Below are positions 11,001 to 26,000 of a stretch of DNA of 64,000 nt, piece after piece. The DNA is from Eopsaltria australis (taxonomy: Eukaryota; Chordata; Aves; Passeriformes; Petroicidae), in NCBI GenBank assembly GCA_034509425.1, contig JAVTVJ010000001.1:7282001-7346000 (forward strand). The letters run 5' to 3'. The position numbers were made by a program, and so were the translations under genes. How positions within the stretch are numbered: position 1 is the first letter of the stretch; every line of letters begins with the position of its first letter. Below the pieces are notes generated by a model, which worked only from the letters and a program-made list of their open reading frames with translations, was not told where the DNA came from and did not search any database.

Positions 11001-14000
11001 ATAATTTGCAAGAGACTTCATTGTGCTTTAGGTTTTAACAAAATCAAAATATTCTTTATGTCTGTGCTTTATCCTTGAGGAGAAAGACATTCTGCAGGAC
11101 TTGGTCTGTTGACTGTGAGAACTCGGGTTCCTCCCCTAGCAGTGCTGCAGGGTTAGGAAGAGATTCTGGATGCCTGTTCACCTATAGGTTATGATGTTTG
11201 TTAATTCATTTTATGTGATAACAAAACCTCATAAAATTCCTTTGTCCAAAATAAATTTTATATTGTACCTTATGGCTTTCATTGAGTTCATAGTTAAACT
11301 CCCGGATAATTGGATTTCCTCTCTATTAAACATGTGTTACTAATCATGGCTATCTTTGCAGTCAACTATGGAAGCCAAAATCCATTGAAATAAGCAGTTT
11401 TCATATGACACTTTTGTTGCACTGAAATGCCCACCGAGGAGCTGGGAAGGTAATTGTTGAAGATCACATCCCATGTTCTCGATGGCAAAGCATTTTTTTC
11501 AGTCATGGGCAAAGGGATGCTTGCAACGTTTGTTCAGATTTGCAGACTGCAGCTAGATTGTCCACTACATTTTTGTTGAACACAGCACACCTTCAGATGC
11601 CTTTTGAGAAGAAAAGGGTTGCTAAAGACCATCTTGGTTTCTGAAGGTGAAATTGAGTTTTTGCTAACAAACAAAAGGTCTGCAGCTGAAAAGCTGATTG
11701 GGATAGTATGTATTTCTTTTTCTGTTACCTTGAGGTTGGTATCTAAACTTCTCTGAAATATTTTTTTCCTGCTGCAGATTAATACAGCCCCGTTTTCTGA
11801 GATTCTTGCTACTTGTTTTGACAGTGTCACTGTCAGACTCCAATTTCTCAAATTCTTTGATGTAATGAGATATGAGGATGTGAGTAAAACTCACCACACA
11901 TCCCCCTGCCCTTGCTGGGTCTGTGCTGGCCTTATGGCTGGTTTTGTTTGTGCCTGAGTTCAGTGTGCAAACACCTGAAGTTCAGCTTGGCTCTGCTGTG
12001 TTTAAGGTCAGCAGTGAAGCTGGAGCAAGGATGCCATCATATCTGCCGAGTCCCTGCTCTGAAGAGCTACGTGGCTTTCTCCATCCTCAAAGCCATGGTG
12101 ATAGCCTATATGAAAAGATAATTAATGATCCAGGCTTCTGGGTTTATTACAGCCCTGAGTTAAGAGTAAAGTATAGTTGAATAATCTTTTTTTCTTTCTT
12201 TTTTTCACTGATGACCATGATCTCCTGTATGTCTTAAGATGCATTTTTCTTTCTGATGTGTAACATTACACTGGGTGCATTAAGAACCACGGGATTGCCA
12301 CTTCATTTTTGTACCCTTTCCTTTTCTTTGCATTCCCTAATGCAGAGAGCAGAGCCTTAGTGCATTGTTTAAAAACTGGAAGACTCTGGAGCAAACCTGT
12401 TGTTGAGGCTTGTTTCCTTGCCAGCTTTTGTAGAATGAACTTCTACTAATTGCCCAGATAAGGAAAACCCACCAGTACAAGATTGATGGATATGTTAATA
12501 AAGAAAAACAATGTACAAGAAGAGTATTTCCCATTCATGCGTTTTCTATTAACATGAGGCTAGCAAGGTTGCAAAAGAGTAGGAGTGGTTGTCAGGAGTA
12601 TTGAGGTCTCTTACAGCCTTTTATACTGATTTCTTGTGAGTTTATAAACTCTATTGTGCTCAGCCTCTTGCCAGAAATATTCGTGGTAAGTTTAGACCAT
12701 GGACTGGCGATCTGAGTTTAAGAGCTGATGGGCATGTGCTGCTACCTTTGAAATAAGGAGGATTTAGTTATGTTGATGGGTATCTCTGAAAATGAAGCCA
12801 CTTCTGTGAGTTCTCAAATTCCTGGATTTGCGTGCCTGAGGGAAACTACACAAGTTCAAAAATGTTGACTTTGAAATATACTTTGGTTTCCAGTCTTGTA
12901 AGTAGACAAAATAAATTTCACACCACATGAGGTACCCAGGAACTTAATTAAGGTGAATTAAGTGTTTTAAAATCTTAGCAGAACAGAAACTGCAAAATGT
13001 GTGCAGAATAATAACAACATGTGCATGCTCATCAGTGAGGACTAGCGTTTTGGAGTCTAAGTAATGTTTTCAAGATAACATGTGGATAAATTTATCTCAA
13101 CTTTCTTGCCATGACATCAGCCTGCCTGTCTGCAGTTTAGCCTTCCCTGATCAAGACCCACTACTGTTAATTGAACACAAGATGATTATAAAATCCTTGC
13201 TGGGGACGCTGTGAACCACAGCATATAACTGAGTAGTATGTTAGACTGTGAAATAAGGACTGGGGAAAAAAAAAGAGTGGGTCAGATATAATGAAGAACA
13301 TTTTACATTGTAATCTTGATTTATCCAAATAGCAAATATGTAATAATACAAGAAAAGGGGAAGATTTATCTTGCTCAGTGTAGTACATATATTTTTAAAT
13401 CCTGTCTTTATAATAGTGTTTCACTGAATTACATTTTTATTAATATTTGGAAAAGTCTTCTGCATACAAGCAGTGGCCATTTACATATTTTTCATATTTT
13501 AGAATGCATTGTAAGATTCTAACAGTACTGCTAAGTGCAATATGAAACATAAATATGATATAATAAAGAAAACCTTTTTTCAAAACCTAAATTGCAGCAT
13601 TTCACATCAAAACTTAAAAACCACAATTGGCTCCAAGGTAACATATCAGCTTAAAACCTGCAGATCTTTAGCCACTGTATTATCTTTACTTGGTTCATTG
13701 GAAGAGCTCTCAATGCAGACAAATTAGATATTTTGAGTATAAGTACCCATCTCTTCTTTGCCATGTGAGATTTCTGTGTGCTTTTGGTAGAGACTTTGCT
13801 GACTGTTAAGTTTTTACTAAACTTTTACTTAAACTCTCTGTTCTTGCTACTTCCCATTTTAAACACATTTTAAAAATTAATAGTTTTTAAGCATACCAAT
13901 ATAGCAGCACTTCTCCTTCTCGAGAAACAGTAGCTTCTCAGACTGTTTAGCTGGAAAAGTAATGTTAGGGATAGTTGCAACTGCCAAAGTCTGGAAACTC

Positions 14001-17000
14001 AGAGTTATATCTGACATTTCATTCTTCACCTTAACTATTGAGCCTTGGCCATTCATTGGATTTTCACAGTGCTTTGGAGTTAGAAGGGAGTTTTACAGAT
14101 GAAAGATGAAAATCAAAATAAACTCCTTTATCAAGTAAACCTTGCAAGGGCATTCTGAATTTTACAATGCACAGGGAGTTGATTGTGATATAACATACAA
14201 CACAGGAGGGTTGGAATAAACAATTTATTCTCTGTTGTTAGGGATGGCCATGCATAACTGACTTATGGCTCTGGTTTGCTCTGCCACTTGTTACGTGTGC
14301 AGTCATCCCTAACTCATACCAAAACCAGTTTATCATACTCCCATGTTGCATAGTTTTTATCAAATGTTCTCTCATTAAAAACTTCACTGGGGAGACTGAA
14401 CATTAAAAGCGGCTGGCAGTGCTTTAGTAAGCTTTCCCCAGAGTTTGGTCTCACTATGGAATCTGTGCTGACAGTGATCATGAGACAGTTCCTGATAACC
14501 CTGCACAGCCACAGTCTGCTGGGCAGGTAACACTCATCATTTGACAGCACATTGCAGGTGCAGTGCAGGCGTCAAAGGCTGGCTTGTCAGAAAGACTGAG
14601 GAACTGCAGGGGCTCTCCCCAAATCGGGAGAGAATCAAGGGGTAGGACAGCATGGGACGGTGTCACTGCCCCCTTGGTTTGTCTCCTGCTCCTTCACTGA
14701 GGGTTTTGTTTCATCCTCTGTCAATGCATGATTTTCCCTGCACCCTAAATCTGTTTAAAAAACTAACAGAGCCATATGCCAGGTAGTTCCCTGGCCATCC
14801 TTGTCATAGATGTATCTATAGTCTATAGTTGTCTTTGGGACAGCCATTTGACAGATTTATTCTGGAACATTTTGTGGATCAAGCCTTCAGCTCTGTGTTC
14901 CCTTCCTGAAGGATGTTCCTTGAGGTTGGTGCATGTCTACAGCACAGTCTAGTTCATTTTGCCCATTCTTCTCAAGGAGTCCTGCAGTCCTGCTACAAAT
15001 GTAAACCCGTGGGTCACCAACACACGTAGCAGCCGGAGCAAAGCCATGGGTGTGCCTCAGTTGTAAAGCTCCCACTGCAAGAGTGCACTGCTGAGGTTGG
15101 AGCTCCTGGGTGGTGCTTTGACCTCATCATGTGCAGCTCTGGTGGTAGGCTTTGGTTCGTGGTGTTCTGTGCAGTTCTTTGCCAGGGGTGTTTGCTGCAG
15201 ACTGACACACAGAATGCTACTCGGATGTTGTCGGATGTTGTCGTGCCTGGAAAAATGGTGTTTGACAAGGGTGCTTTCCATCAAATGCATGGTCCCTCTG
15301 CACAGTCATTCATGTGGATGGATGTTTTCCAGGCTACGTCACCTTCCTACTTAACAGGAACATTTTGAGCCTAGACCTTTATTTCGGTGTTATCTCACCC
15401 AAGCTAAGTATAACTGGTGAAAGTTCAATTATATGCGAAGTGACTGTTAAAGCATCCGGGCTCATCTGGGGGTCTGGGCCTCCCCTCCAGTTTTCACTTA
15501 CAATTGTGCTAAATCCCTTAATGCTGCAGAGAAATCGTTCGTTCATCAGGTGGGGCACTGGAGGCCAGGGTGCAGATAACCACTTTTACTGCAGATGAGA
15601 CATTGCAGTCCTGTTCTTAAGAACTGCCTGGCAGATTGGGAATCACGGTCACGGTTAATAGCAGCGAATTGCCAGCTCTTGATGGGTGGGTAGTCACTCC
15701 TTTCAGTGGTTGCCCCCTGGGGGAGAAGGTAGAAAAACAGAGGGAGGGAATTAGAGTGACTTTGCACAGTTGAGCAGGTTCATGCCGCTGGATCAGTGGC
15801 AAGCATTGGCAGGGCTCCACTCTGGGGAGGCTCACAACAACATCACAGTCTCATTTTTACCAATTGGTGTTGCTATAGCCAGTGGTGCACAGGGGGAGAG
15901 CAAAGAGGAGGAGGGGAGCCGGGGGGGAGAATGAAAGCAAGAGTCTGGACTAAATTAAACAAACAAAAGTGCTTGTAAGTAGCATTTAACCCATAACCAT
16001 TAGCCCAGTGCTGCTAATTGTACTAAACTATATATCTGAAGTTCAGTGTGTGATTAAAGAGTTGGCTCACAAACTCTCTGCATAACCTTAATTTTTTCAA
16101 GGTTCTTTGAGTGTAGAATGGCTTATAATAATGATTTTGACTAATACGATTTTTGACATGCAACTTTAATGCTTAACCTTAGTACAACTCCAGAGCATTT
16201 CATGTGTATTCAGCTGTAAAGAGTGATGATTTAAAGGGATAATATAAGAAAAAGGTCGTTCTAGAATGAACCTCTAACAAATTGCATAAAGGAAGCTTAT
16301 TATTCCATGAGTAGAGAAATACGCAGCTTTTCTGATCATTTTTCTGCTTGGTTCAAGAAATTGTTGAGACATGATTGGGAAAAGAAACACAAAAAAATGA
16401 AATAGAAAACTGCAAGCAGTGAACATTCTTTTGATGGTTATGATTTTGTTGCCACTAAAAATACTCCTCAGTAATGTGGTTGTTCATCTTTCCTCTTGTT
16501 TTGGGTGAAGAATTCGTTCCAATAAGAAAATGCTGTTACTGGTTGGAGGATTGCCTCCCGGACCTGACCGGCTACCCAGCAATTTGGTTCAGTATTATGA
16601 TGATGAAAAGAAGACGTGGAAAATACTGACAAGTAAGTGGTTTATTTTTGTACAGTTGTCTTGATGAATTTAAAAACATGGTTAATCAAATTAGACACTT
16701 TATTGATTTGTTTCTCTTCAGAGATTTGTTTATGTATCACAAGGGGCTTCACAATGGAGCAATAAATTGAGATTGCAGAAGATGCTAATTTTATAATAGG
16801 ATAGGCCTAAATTAACATTGGCTTAAAATCATTCCAGTAAGTTTTTTTTAAGTAAACTTGTAAGTCTTTCAAGCTGCAACATGAACCCATGCATATTTAT
16901 GTATATGAATAAAATCTGGTTTAGGGGAAAAAAAAGGCAGTTTTTTCAAGACATTTTTCTCAAGAGTCAGATCCCTGGTAAGCCATAGTACTAGAGCACA

Positions 17001-20000
17001 CCTTTGATTCTCTTTTGCATTTTCATTTCCTTCTTCCAGCTTTATCTGTTGTCCACAATCATTAAAGAAAGTTTTCCTCTGTACTACCCTGCGTCCATTG
17101 CTGACAGAAGCATTGGTGGAATATATCAGCTACAATAAACAGTGCATGGAGGCTGCTATCACAAAATTCTTTCCCAACTTCTTTTAATAGTGGATTGTGT
17201 TTTAGAGTAAGTATTTTGCCTCGAGCATTGAGATTTGGAACTTATTGTTATGTTGGTTGCGATTCCCAGTCTGACTTGGTCATGGAATCAAATCATAGCT
17301 TCTTGAGTGCAGCAGGCTGTGTGTGCATTAGTCCCCTTGTGGCTAAACTGGCTGCATTGGTCAATAAAACTAAATTTTAACTGTCAAAATTGCCCAAAGC
17401 AGTATAGATAAAATAATAAATGAGCAATTTTGATCCATAAATCAAAGCCATACTTCTAAAACTGGACAACTGGTAAAACCTGGATTTCCTATTAGACCTG
17501 CTTTTTTTTTTTCCCCAGTAAAACACATTTTACAGAATTCTGTTCTTCTCCCTTATCCAAAGCCCTGTAATGGCATACATCCACATTAATATTACATGCG
17601 CAGGTTAGGATAAAACAAATTTACAAATTGCTGTGATGCAGGACTTGAAATAATGCCCTTGCAAATTTATTTTTTTCCCATGGAAGATTTAGGAGCCTTT
17701 CACAAAGTGGTACAACATAAAGACTGTTTAGGTATAGATGACCTGGACCTAATAGTTGAGGGTGTTGTGTAAGAATGACAATTACAAAAGATTATATGAA
17801 GTGGACATTATAAAAGTTAACAGCATCTGTGCTAGGGAAAATATTATGCTTCACATTTTTCAGAATAATGAGTTACAATACCCACCTCTGTACACTACTT
17901 CTAAGAAAATTCTGAAGATGGTAAGTCAGTGAAAAATCAATGATACTGCCTACGGCAGAATTGTCCAGGTTTTTTTTTATCATTTGCTGTGTCTAATCCA
18001 GTGGCTCAACAGGAGAGGCAGGAGGAATGGATCTCTTGCTTCAAGATCTGAACTCTCAACTGAATTAAAGTTAAAAGCTTTTTTCTGAATCTTAACTAGC
18101 TGTAAATTGTCAGATTTTGTAAGAATGGAATTTTCTCAGCTCTTGGTTATTTACATTGTGTTGCTGTCTCCAAGACTGTGGGAAACTACCCAGAGGCAGG
18201 ATGCCTAAATGCTCTGGTTAAATGTCCATCTCTAGTGTTGGAGTAACACCACCATCTATGGTGGAATTGAGAGATGTTTCAGAATAATTTTAGGTAGAGA
18301 ATTCAGTCTTTTCTGTGTTACCTCTAAGAAATAGGAAAGAAGTTTTCTTTCCCTTATGCTTAGTGCACGTAACATTCTATGCTGTGATTAAAAACAAGGT
18401 ATCAGTTACCATCCTGGCCAGCTCAGGTTCAAGCGCTTGCTGCTCAGCACTGGAAGTCCTGAAGGTCCCAGGATCTATCTCAGTGCTGGCTGAGACAACA
18501 GCTGTCAAATACACAGCCCTCTCTGGACATGAAGAATCGTGTTCTTGCAAATCCTACCAGAAAAGGATGCCCTCTTGGCCTGGGCTAAAGTTTGAAGAAC
18601 GCAGAGGGGAGTGCCTGCCTTTTCACACTGAAAAAGACAAAATGTTAACAAACATTTTTTCTGAGAGAGTATTTTACTACTCACAAAATGGTAGTAATAA
18701 CTATGTTAAAAAACCCCAGTTGAAAAGAGAGTTTCAAGTATCCCCTTTTTTTTCTAACTTAGGAGGGAATGTGAGACAAGTCCAAGTAGAACTTCTGTCC
18801 TTTCCATGAAACATTGAAGAACTCTACAGCATAGGAGTGCAGGGACTTGAAGAACTGTGGCTGAGAAGTCTTATGGAAGACAACAAACTGTGCTTATAGC
18901 ACAGTGGTAGCTCAGTGCAGCCATGGTGTGATATCAAAATACTATGGCATTTAGGGGGTGTGTGAATTTAAGGACATAGTCCTATCTTTACCTATCATGT
19001 ACTTTTTTGCAATTTAGGAAGGGGGTTTCTTTCTTTACCCTTTTACCTCTCTCTCAATCCACTGCTGTCGTATCAGAGATACACAACAAGCAGCAAAGGC
19101 AGAAGTTTTTTTGTGTGTTTGGGTTTTTTTTGACTTACTTAGATAGTGCTTTCAGTCCTGAGGTTGCAGTTCACTCTCAACTTGTCAGTGCAGATGAGCA
19201 GCTTACTCCTTAGTGAATAGGGACAGGGTAAAAGTTATGTCCTGCTCATGAGGTACTGTGATAGGAAAAATTTCAGTTCTTGTAGTCTGGTATTTCAAGA
19301 TGTTCTATTTTATTATCGCCTTAGGTGTATTTGATTTGCTCCTGTTGCAAAGTTTTTTCTTTAACCTTCTGGCCGCCAATAGGCTCCCCCACACACCAAC
19401 AAAATGCCACGTTTTGCACTTAGAGACTTACTGATCCAATGTAAATGTGCACAGAAATTCCCTCTCCCTTCCTCCAAACCCATTTACATTCCTCATTTTC
19501 TGCTCTCTGTGCTAGTGGTATTTGAGGGTAGGGAAGATTGGGAAAGGAGCTTGGAAGCACTTAATCCTGGGTGCAGTGTCAGGACCATTGAGGATGTGGA
19601 TGAGAGAAGCCTGTATCTCCTCTTGATGCCCTTCACTGAGAGGAGCCCCAGAAATTACTCATGAGGGCCTGCAGACCCATTTGAGAGGGAGCTGCTTGCC
19701 TGTTTCCTTTTTCCTTCTCAGCATGGAGAGCGGCTCACTTCTCAGCACTCAGTTGCTCAGGGGTCTGTGTCCTGCCTTGCGTGATGCATGAGGAACAGGA
19801 GAAGATCAACCATCAGGAACTACTGACTCCATGCAAGCTGTGGCACTGCAGTTGGAGCTGCGAGCACGGGTGCAGGTGGAACAGCACGAGCTATCGAGTA
19901 TGACAGCTCAGCAGAGGAGCAATCTCATTTTGTTCCCTAGACAAGACTAGATCTATTGGCAGGGGATCCTGCCCACCTCTCTCTGCCTGGATAGCCAAAG

Positions 20001-23000
20001 CACCAAATGCATCAGTACTAATGGGAGTAATTCTAAAGGTATCAGGAAAACAACTTGCCTTGTTCATAGACCCAGGAGAGGAGGGGAAGCATGCACCCAT
20101 TTCCAATTTTTTAATGTCATCATCTATAGGCAAGAATGCTATGGCTCAGGGAATCGGTAGATTTTTCACAGTCTAGTATTACTGTGTATTTTTCCTATCT
20201 GGTATTTCTCACAGAGTTATTGTTTCTACATTGACAACATAGAGGCAGAATAAGAGGAAAAATAGGGAGAAAGCAAGTGGCATTCTACAAACACTTTTTA
20301 CCACCTAATTTTGCTCGATACAGGCACAATCCTAATCTGAGATTATAAATATTATTATGCACATCATAATGTGCGTGTTGGTGTTTAATTTGAAACACTT
20401 ACTGCACAGCTGTGCCTGAGCAAAGTAGAGGATTTTATAGACTTTATGGCAAAATACAGCAAATATCCTCACTGTATGGTTTTTTTTCTGGCTTGCCTAC
20501 AGGTGCACAAACACCAGTTCACTTTTTAACTGGGTACTACATAGGTCACATAACAGCAACAGGCTACCAGTGCCCAGTGACAGAAATGGAACAGCTGATG
20601 GGTGTGTGACAGTCCTCAGGAACAGCAGAAGTCCTGCTCTGTTAATGGGCTTTCCTTATTCCATAATATTTTGCAGTCTTCATAACTACTCACTGGATGT
20701 GGGGCACTGGGGGGGGGGAGGTCTCTGTGTCACTACCTCATGCCTCACTGCTCAGAACCAGCCACTGCTGCTTGGGTTTTAATTACCAGTTATGGTCCTG
20801 CCAGGAGTCTGTGTTTAATTCTAGAACTCCTTTGGTTGTTTGTTTTAACTGCAACGTTTAAGATTAATTAAACTTTAAGGAAGTGAAGCAATGTTTTGTT
20901 TGTTAGAATTATTCTATAATAATTGCAGAATCCAGAGCCTATAAAGATTTTTTGTGTTCAGAATCGCATAGCTTTCCCAAAAACCCTACTGCTAAGGCAA
21001 TGATGTATTACTTTCACTTTCATTATATGTTTTTAATCAGAGCGTGACTTCACACTAGACAAAGCGATGCTTTATGCATGGTCTCCCTTGTTTTTTGCTA
21101 AAATCTTTTGACATGATTAATTTTACTTTAATGCTTTTGTCTTATTGTAATGGTAAGGATGATGGGTATAAACCAGGGCAAAAAATACATGCTTTTCTGT
21201 CATAATGCTTCTAAGCATTTAAAAATATATTAAATGAAAGAAAAAAGTATCACAAGAGAATGATCTAACTGGAATTAAATTTCTTGCTATGTGAACAGAG
21301 AATGCAAGAAATAAATAAAAATGATGCAGTCATTGTTTTAGGTGAGGTTTTTCTGTGTATTTTTCTATTGCAATTTATCCATCTGTCTGATTAGAAGCGA
21401 TGACTAGAAGAGAAATTGTGTCTTACAGGTTTCTAGATATACAGCGATTCCTTGCTTCAATCTAAAATTCCTTTTTCTCTAAAGCAGAAAAGGTAAACCA
21501 TTGGAAGCATTACTGAAGTCTTATAACTCATGTTCCATCCATGTGAAGCTGCAGCTGCAGCAGATACTGTTTTCATATCAGTACTTTGTTTCTCAATAAG
21601 GTGTTATTGTAACATTCCTTAACCTCCTTAGTTCACCACATCATCTGGGTGAGCCTTCGAGAGAATTCAGTGAATGTCACAATAATGGCAAATATATGTA
21701 TGGGCCATAATGCATTTGTGCTTAAGGACTGGACTAGGTTTGAATTTTAATCCAGCCTAAATGACAATATCATTGTTCAATGAGAACTGTCTCATATTTG
21801 TATAGGAAAGACAGGGAAATATCCAGAAAGCCACCAGAGAACTGGAGAGTTTAGTTAGGATGACCAGCATCTCTTTTCAGGTTTCTTCTTCTCCTAGTTA
21901 TCCGTTAGTCCTTTTCTCTGTTTGTCTTGGCCTTCCTGCCCTTTGCTAGGTGTATTTAAATCCACTGTGTTTGGTCAATGTGTAAAGACAATGAAGCAGC
22001 CACTTTGATTTCCTTCCCAATCCCTCTCCTTCCTGCCAGCAGCAATCACACAGGGTTAAAGAGTTTACATTTACTCACCTTTGTCTGATTCCCTCATCAT
22101 AATGAGCAGCCAGAAACCTTTCCACCCTTGATGCTCTCATAAAGGCAGTCCACCTTTTCCTTCCTTCCTTCCCCAGGTTGGCTGTGCTTTCATTTTTACA
22201 TGAAGCAGTCCCCTGCAGGTAGTCTGGTCTGAATACAACATATGTTATTTCTGTCATTTTGACTTTGTAAATTTCCCTTGAATATGTTCTGTGACAGTGC
22301 AGCAGTCCTCTGTCTTCAGTAACAACATTTTTGCTTGTCAGCCAGCATTTAGGCATACTGGTGGTTCTCCAAACCCTTTGAACATCATTATTTATGTATG
22401 TTATCCAAAGGGAGGTCAAGTAAAAGGCAGGTAGAATGGTTTGCTTCAAAGTCAGCATAAGAGAACCTGGGTCACTCCACTCCCCAGCCTTCATTGTTTT
22501 TGCTGGAATAGGTTATATTTCTCTCTTCCATGTTTTCTTTGGCAGTTCTATGGTGCTCATTTGTATCAGCCTTTCCTATACTGAATGATACTTTGTCCTT
22601 CCTGAACAAATTAATAACAAAACTCATGTTCATCTTTTTCTGAAATGTCTCTGGAATCTCTGAAAACTTCTCAATCCTTCATATGTTGGAGTGTTTTATC
22701 CAGTTTTCTATTTTCCAGGTTGGCTACTTATAAGACAAACAGTATGATTATAGCTCACATCAGAGGTTCTTGGAAGAAATTTTCAAAGGCTTAAGTGTCA
22801 GCTTGAGTACTACTAGATGCCTAGCACACATTGTGCCTTTGGAAATGTGGTGTCTTTCACATAAATACATTCATCCACTGTAAAGCTTTTACTTTTTTGA
22901 AGAATGATAGTGTGTTAGAAGCAAAGGTTTCCTCCTTCAATTTACCCCAAATCAATTGGTAACTGAATAAAAGAAGTGATGTTTGCAGAAAATGTATGAA

Positions 23001-26000
23001 ATCAGATGGACAGGTTGTCTTGATAAATGCTTGTTCTAATTTCTTCCTCCCCTTCCTTTTTTCTTTGTACTTGTGAGAACAGTGCACACTTATGTTAGTC
23101 AAAAAATGTGTCTTGATGAGCACTTCTTGGCAGCCCTGATAAATTTCATCTCTCTTACTCCATTTATCCAGCAGTTGGGGATGCTGCAGCTTCTGCTTCA
23201 GTGCTGTGTCAAGGATGGTTTCAGCACTGCATTGAAAAGCTTGAGCAAGCATTAGCATATTGCTAAGCCAGTAGTCTTTATATTACCCACTAGACAGGTT
23301 TAATAAATGTGGTAGATGCATGTAGAAGTTGTACATGTATGCACATGCTTCTATGTATCCTCCTTAAAGAAACATATGGATTGCACTAAAAGCTAATTTT
23401 AAACATGGATTCCATCTATGTTTTCTATCCTTATACTTAGACTCTTTTAAAAGATTCAGAAGCAGGAAAATATGATCACAAAGGAAGAAAGATTCACACA
23501 CAGAAAACTTGACTGATCCAGTTTAAAGCCTGAGTTTAGGAGATTAATTCAAGGTGGTCACACACACTGCCAATAAGCCACAGGTTTTACACCTACGGGG
23601 AAGTAAGAATATAGAAGTGAGAAACAGGAATACAGTGAAGAGTATTTTTTTACATGTGACATAGCAGAGGTTAACCACAGCTCCCATTCTGAGGATGATG
23701 CGTGGGAGTTCAACTGTGCAAATGCCATTAATGGCGCATGCCTGCATCTCTAAGAGCAAGACACAAGTCTGAGAATGAGTAAAACATAGCGGGTTCTCAC
23801 AATGATTGCTTTATTTATGTGTTAAATATTATTTTCTTCTGCACTGCTATTTGAGATAAGTTTCAAGAATGTGAGCCCTCTGTGCACATTTTTGTTTTTG
23901 ATTACAATGCTGTAATCTTCTCCGTTTACACAAGTGTTACTTGATTGTTTCTTCTGTTCCCTGTGCCTTACTCGTAAATGTGGTGTGTGGTAAATTCTGG
24001 ATCGCTTTCCATTCCTGTGCTCCCATTCCCTACACATCTTGCTATGGTGTATCTTTGAAACAGCAACTCTTATCACTGCATTGTCTGTGCTAAAGCCCTC
24101 AACACTCTTTCAGCTTCTCTTGGCTACTCTCTGTCTTTTGTTATGGGCTTGTGAACACCCACTTCTGTGGAAACCACGCTGTTCATTTCCTCTTGCATAT
24201 ACAAAGATGCCTGCATCTACCTACTCATCTTTGTCCTCAAAAACATCATTGTCAAACAGTTACTTCCAGGGAGAGTCCAGAAGTGTTACCTGAATGTCCT
24301 GTTCCCTGCCTTTGCTCAGCCTTTGTGGTTGAAAACCTGAGTGGGATGAGAGAACAGGACACAACCTCCTTCCAAAACACTGAGGAGTGGCCCTACCTCA
24401 GGCAGGGCACTGAGGCAGTGAAGAGCTGAGTAAAAAGACAGCAGGTGCAAGACAGATGAGTTACCCCGTGATCAGTGCCATTTTCACAGTAGATGCTGAT
24501 GTCAGACTGCTGTGGGGACATTGTACAAAGAAAGGTGCTGGCTCCTGGGGATGCCACTCCTTGCTACATCCTTGCAAGGGCATCAGAACCTTTGACTCAA
24601 AGCCTTCCTCCTGGATCACAGAGCTTACCTTTTTCCAAGTCATCTTTTAACTTGAGTTACATATATTTATAGGATGACAGTTCCATTTTGCAGCAACTTC
24701 TACTGCTTACTTTCAAAGCAAAATGAAAAAAAATTATTTCAAATGTTTTTGCAGAACCATAGTCACATCAGAACATCCCATCTCTTCTCAACATCTCTTG
24801 TGGAAAAAGGCTGCACTTAGAGCATTATTTTTTAGCTTGTGAATTCTTCATATGTGCCCCAATGGGTGTTTCAAAGCTCCACCAAAGAAAGTTTTGTCAA
24901 GCTTTGCAAGGCTTACTGCAAACCAGAAACCGCCTAGCTACAAATGACAAGTTGCTATGACTTCACCAGGTGGTCAACAGAATGCAGATATGTGGGCTTA
25001 ATGCTGCCCTAGAGGCTCTGCAACATTTTGAGTCCATCTCAGCCTATGGGCATTGTCTGTCTGCTATGTACACACATCTTCTGGTCCAGTAGGAACTGGG
25101 AGCTGTGTTGTCCTGTCTTCTGTCCAAAGCAAGTGTCCCACCTGGCTAGATACAGATTTCAATAAAGTCGCATAATTTCTAGTGAAAGGAAATATCGCCA
25201 AAATGTTCTCACCAGACTTGTTTGTGTAGGTCCCTCAATACTATCTGGCCACTATCTATAAAAAAATCAGCCATCTGGAATAACTTTAACACAAGATCAT
25301 ATGTGACTGTGCAAATTCAGTGCTCCTAGAAAACATCACCTTCTGTTTTTTAGATGATTACAGGTAAAATTTGTGTGTTTATTCTTACCTACTTGCTCTA
25401 GGATTTATGTAGCATTAATGGGAGCTAGGCATGTATGGATATGAAAATGAACTCAGGTGTGTTTCTAGTTTCTTACTTTGGAAAGCATTCCCTTTTCCAG
25501 TGGCTAATGTGGCATTTATGTACAAATGGGCTGCAAACAGGATGGCAGAACACTGCTAGCTGGGTAAAATGTAATAATAAAAAACTCTCATTGAAATCCT
25601 CAGAATTCTTTGAGAAATTGGTACATTTTATGAATTTTCTACTCTCAAATGTTCTTAAAAGGCAGTTTCCTTCTCAGAAGTGTTTTGTACACAATTATTT
25701 GCGATACAGCTTTCTGAAGTCTTCCTTAGCTTTCTCCATTTTTCTAAGTGCTTTAGTGATAAGAAGTGAATATTTTGCATCCTTGACTTTATTTGCTGTT
25801 GTATGTTCTTACTGTGTTGTAGAGGCTCATTGTTTATAGGAGCTCATTCTCTTTTCAATTTTCCTCTATTTCCTCACAGCATAAGTTCCTTTCTCCCTTC
25901 CCTTCCCCATCCCTTTCCCCATCCCTACTGCCCCTCCACTCCCTACCTTCCCTGTGTTTAAGGCAGAAATAAAATTTATTACATACTTGAGAAGGGTTTT

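Larger units (their letters stand above)
2038..16510 (+). other. KLHL14 intron 1 (14,473 bp)
   Basis: GT at 2038-2039 and AG at 16509-16510; the acceptor has a T-rich tract at about 16483-16506. The first 220 bases are still CpG-rich, the rest is AT-rich unique-looking sequence. Recognisable content: a purine-rich stretch at about 5690-6310, an A/C-rich low-complexity stretch at 9676-9800 with a short (CCAA)n, a small 10-base tandem duplication near 15223-15242, and a CTCF-like motif on the minus strand at 15711-15723. No spliced coding segment or intact transposon was recognised. The reading frames here are short and unlike any family I know. Confidence 0.9.

Noticed and set aside
18315..18809. 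164-codon open frame in intron 2
   Set aside because: No recognisable domain, no splice support, and composition like the surrounding intron. A frame of this length is not surprising among so many in 64 kb.
21548..21561. 14-bp palindrome GCTGCAGCTGCAGC
   Set aside because: It is a perfect inverted repeat, but also just a short GCTGCA repeat. It contains an E-box CAGCTG with no further supporting motifs nearby, so it was left out of the findings.
22075..22494. 139-codon minus-strand frame in intron 2
   Set aside because: No domain or repeat-family match by eye. A conservation test could reopen it, but nothing in the sequence supports a gene.
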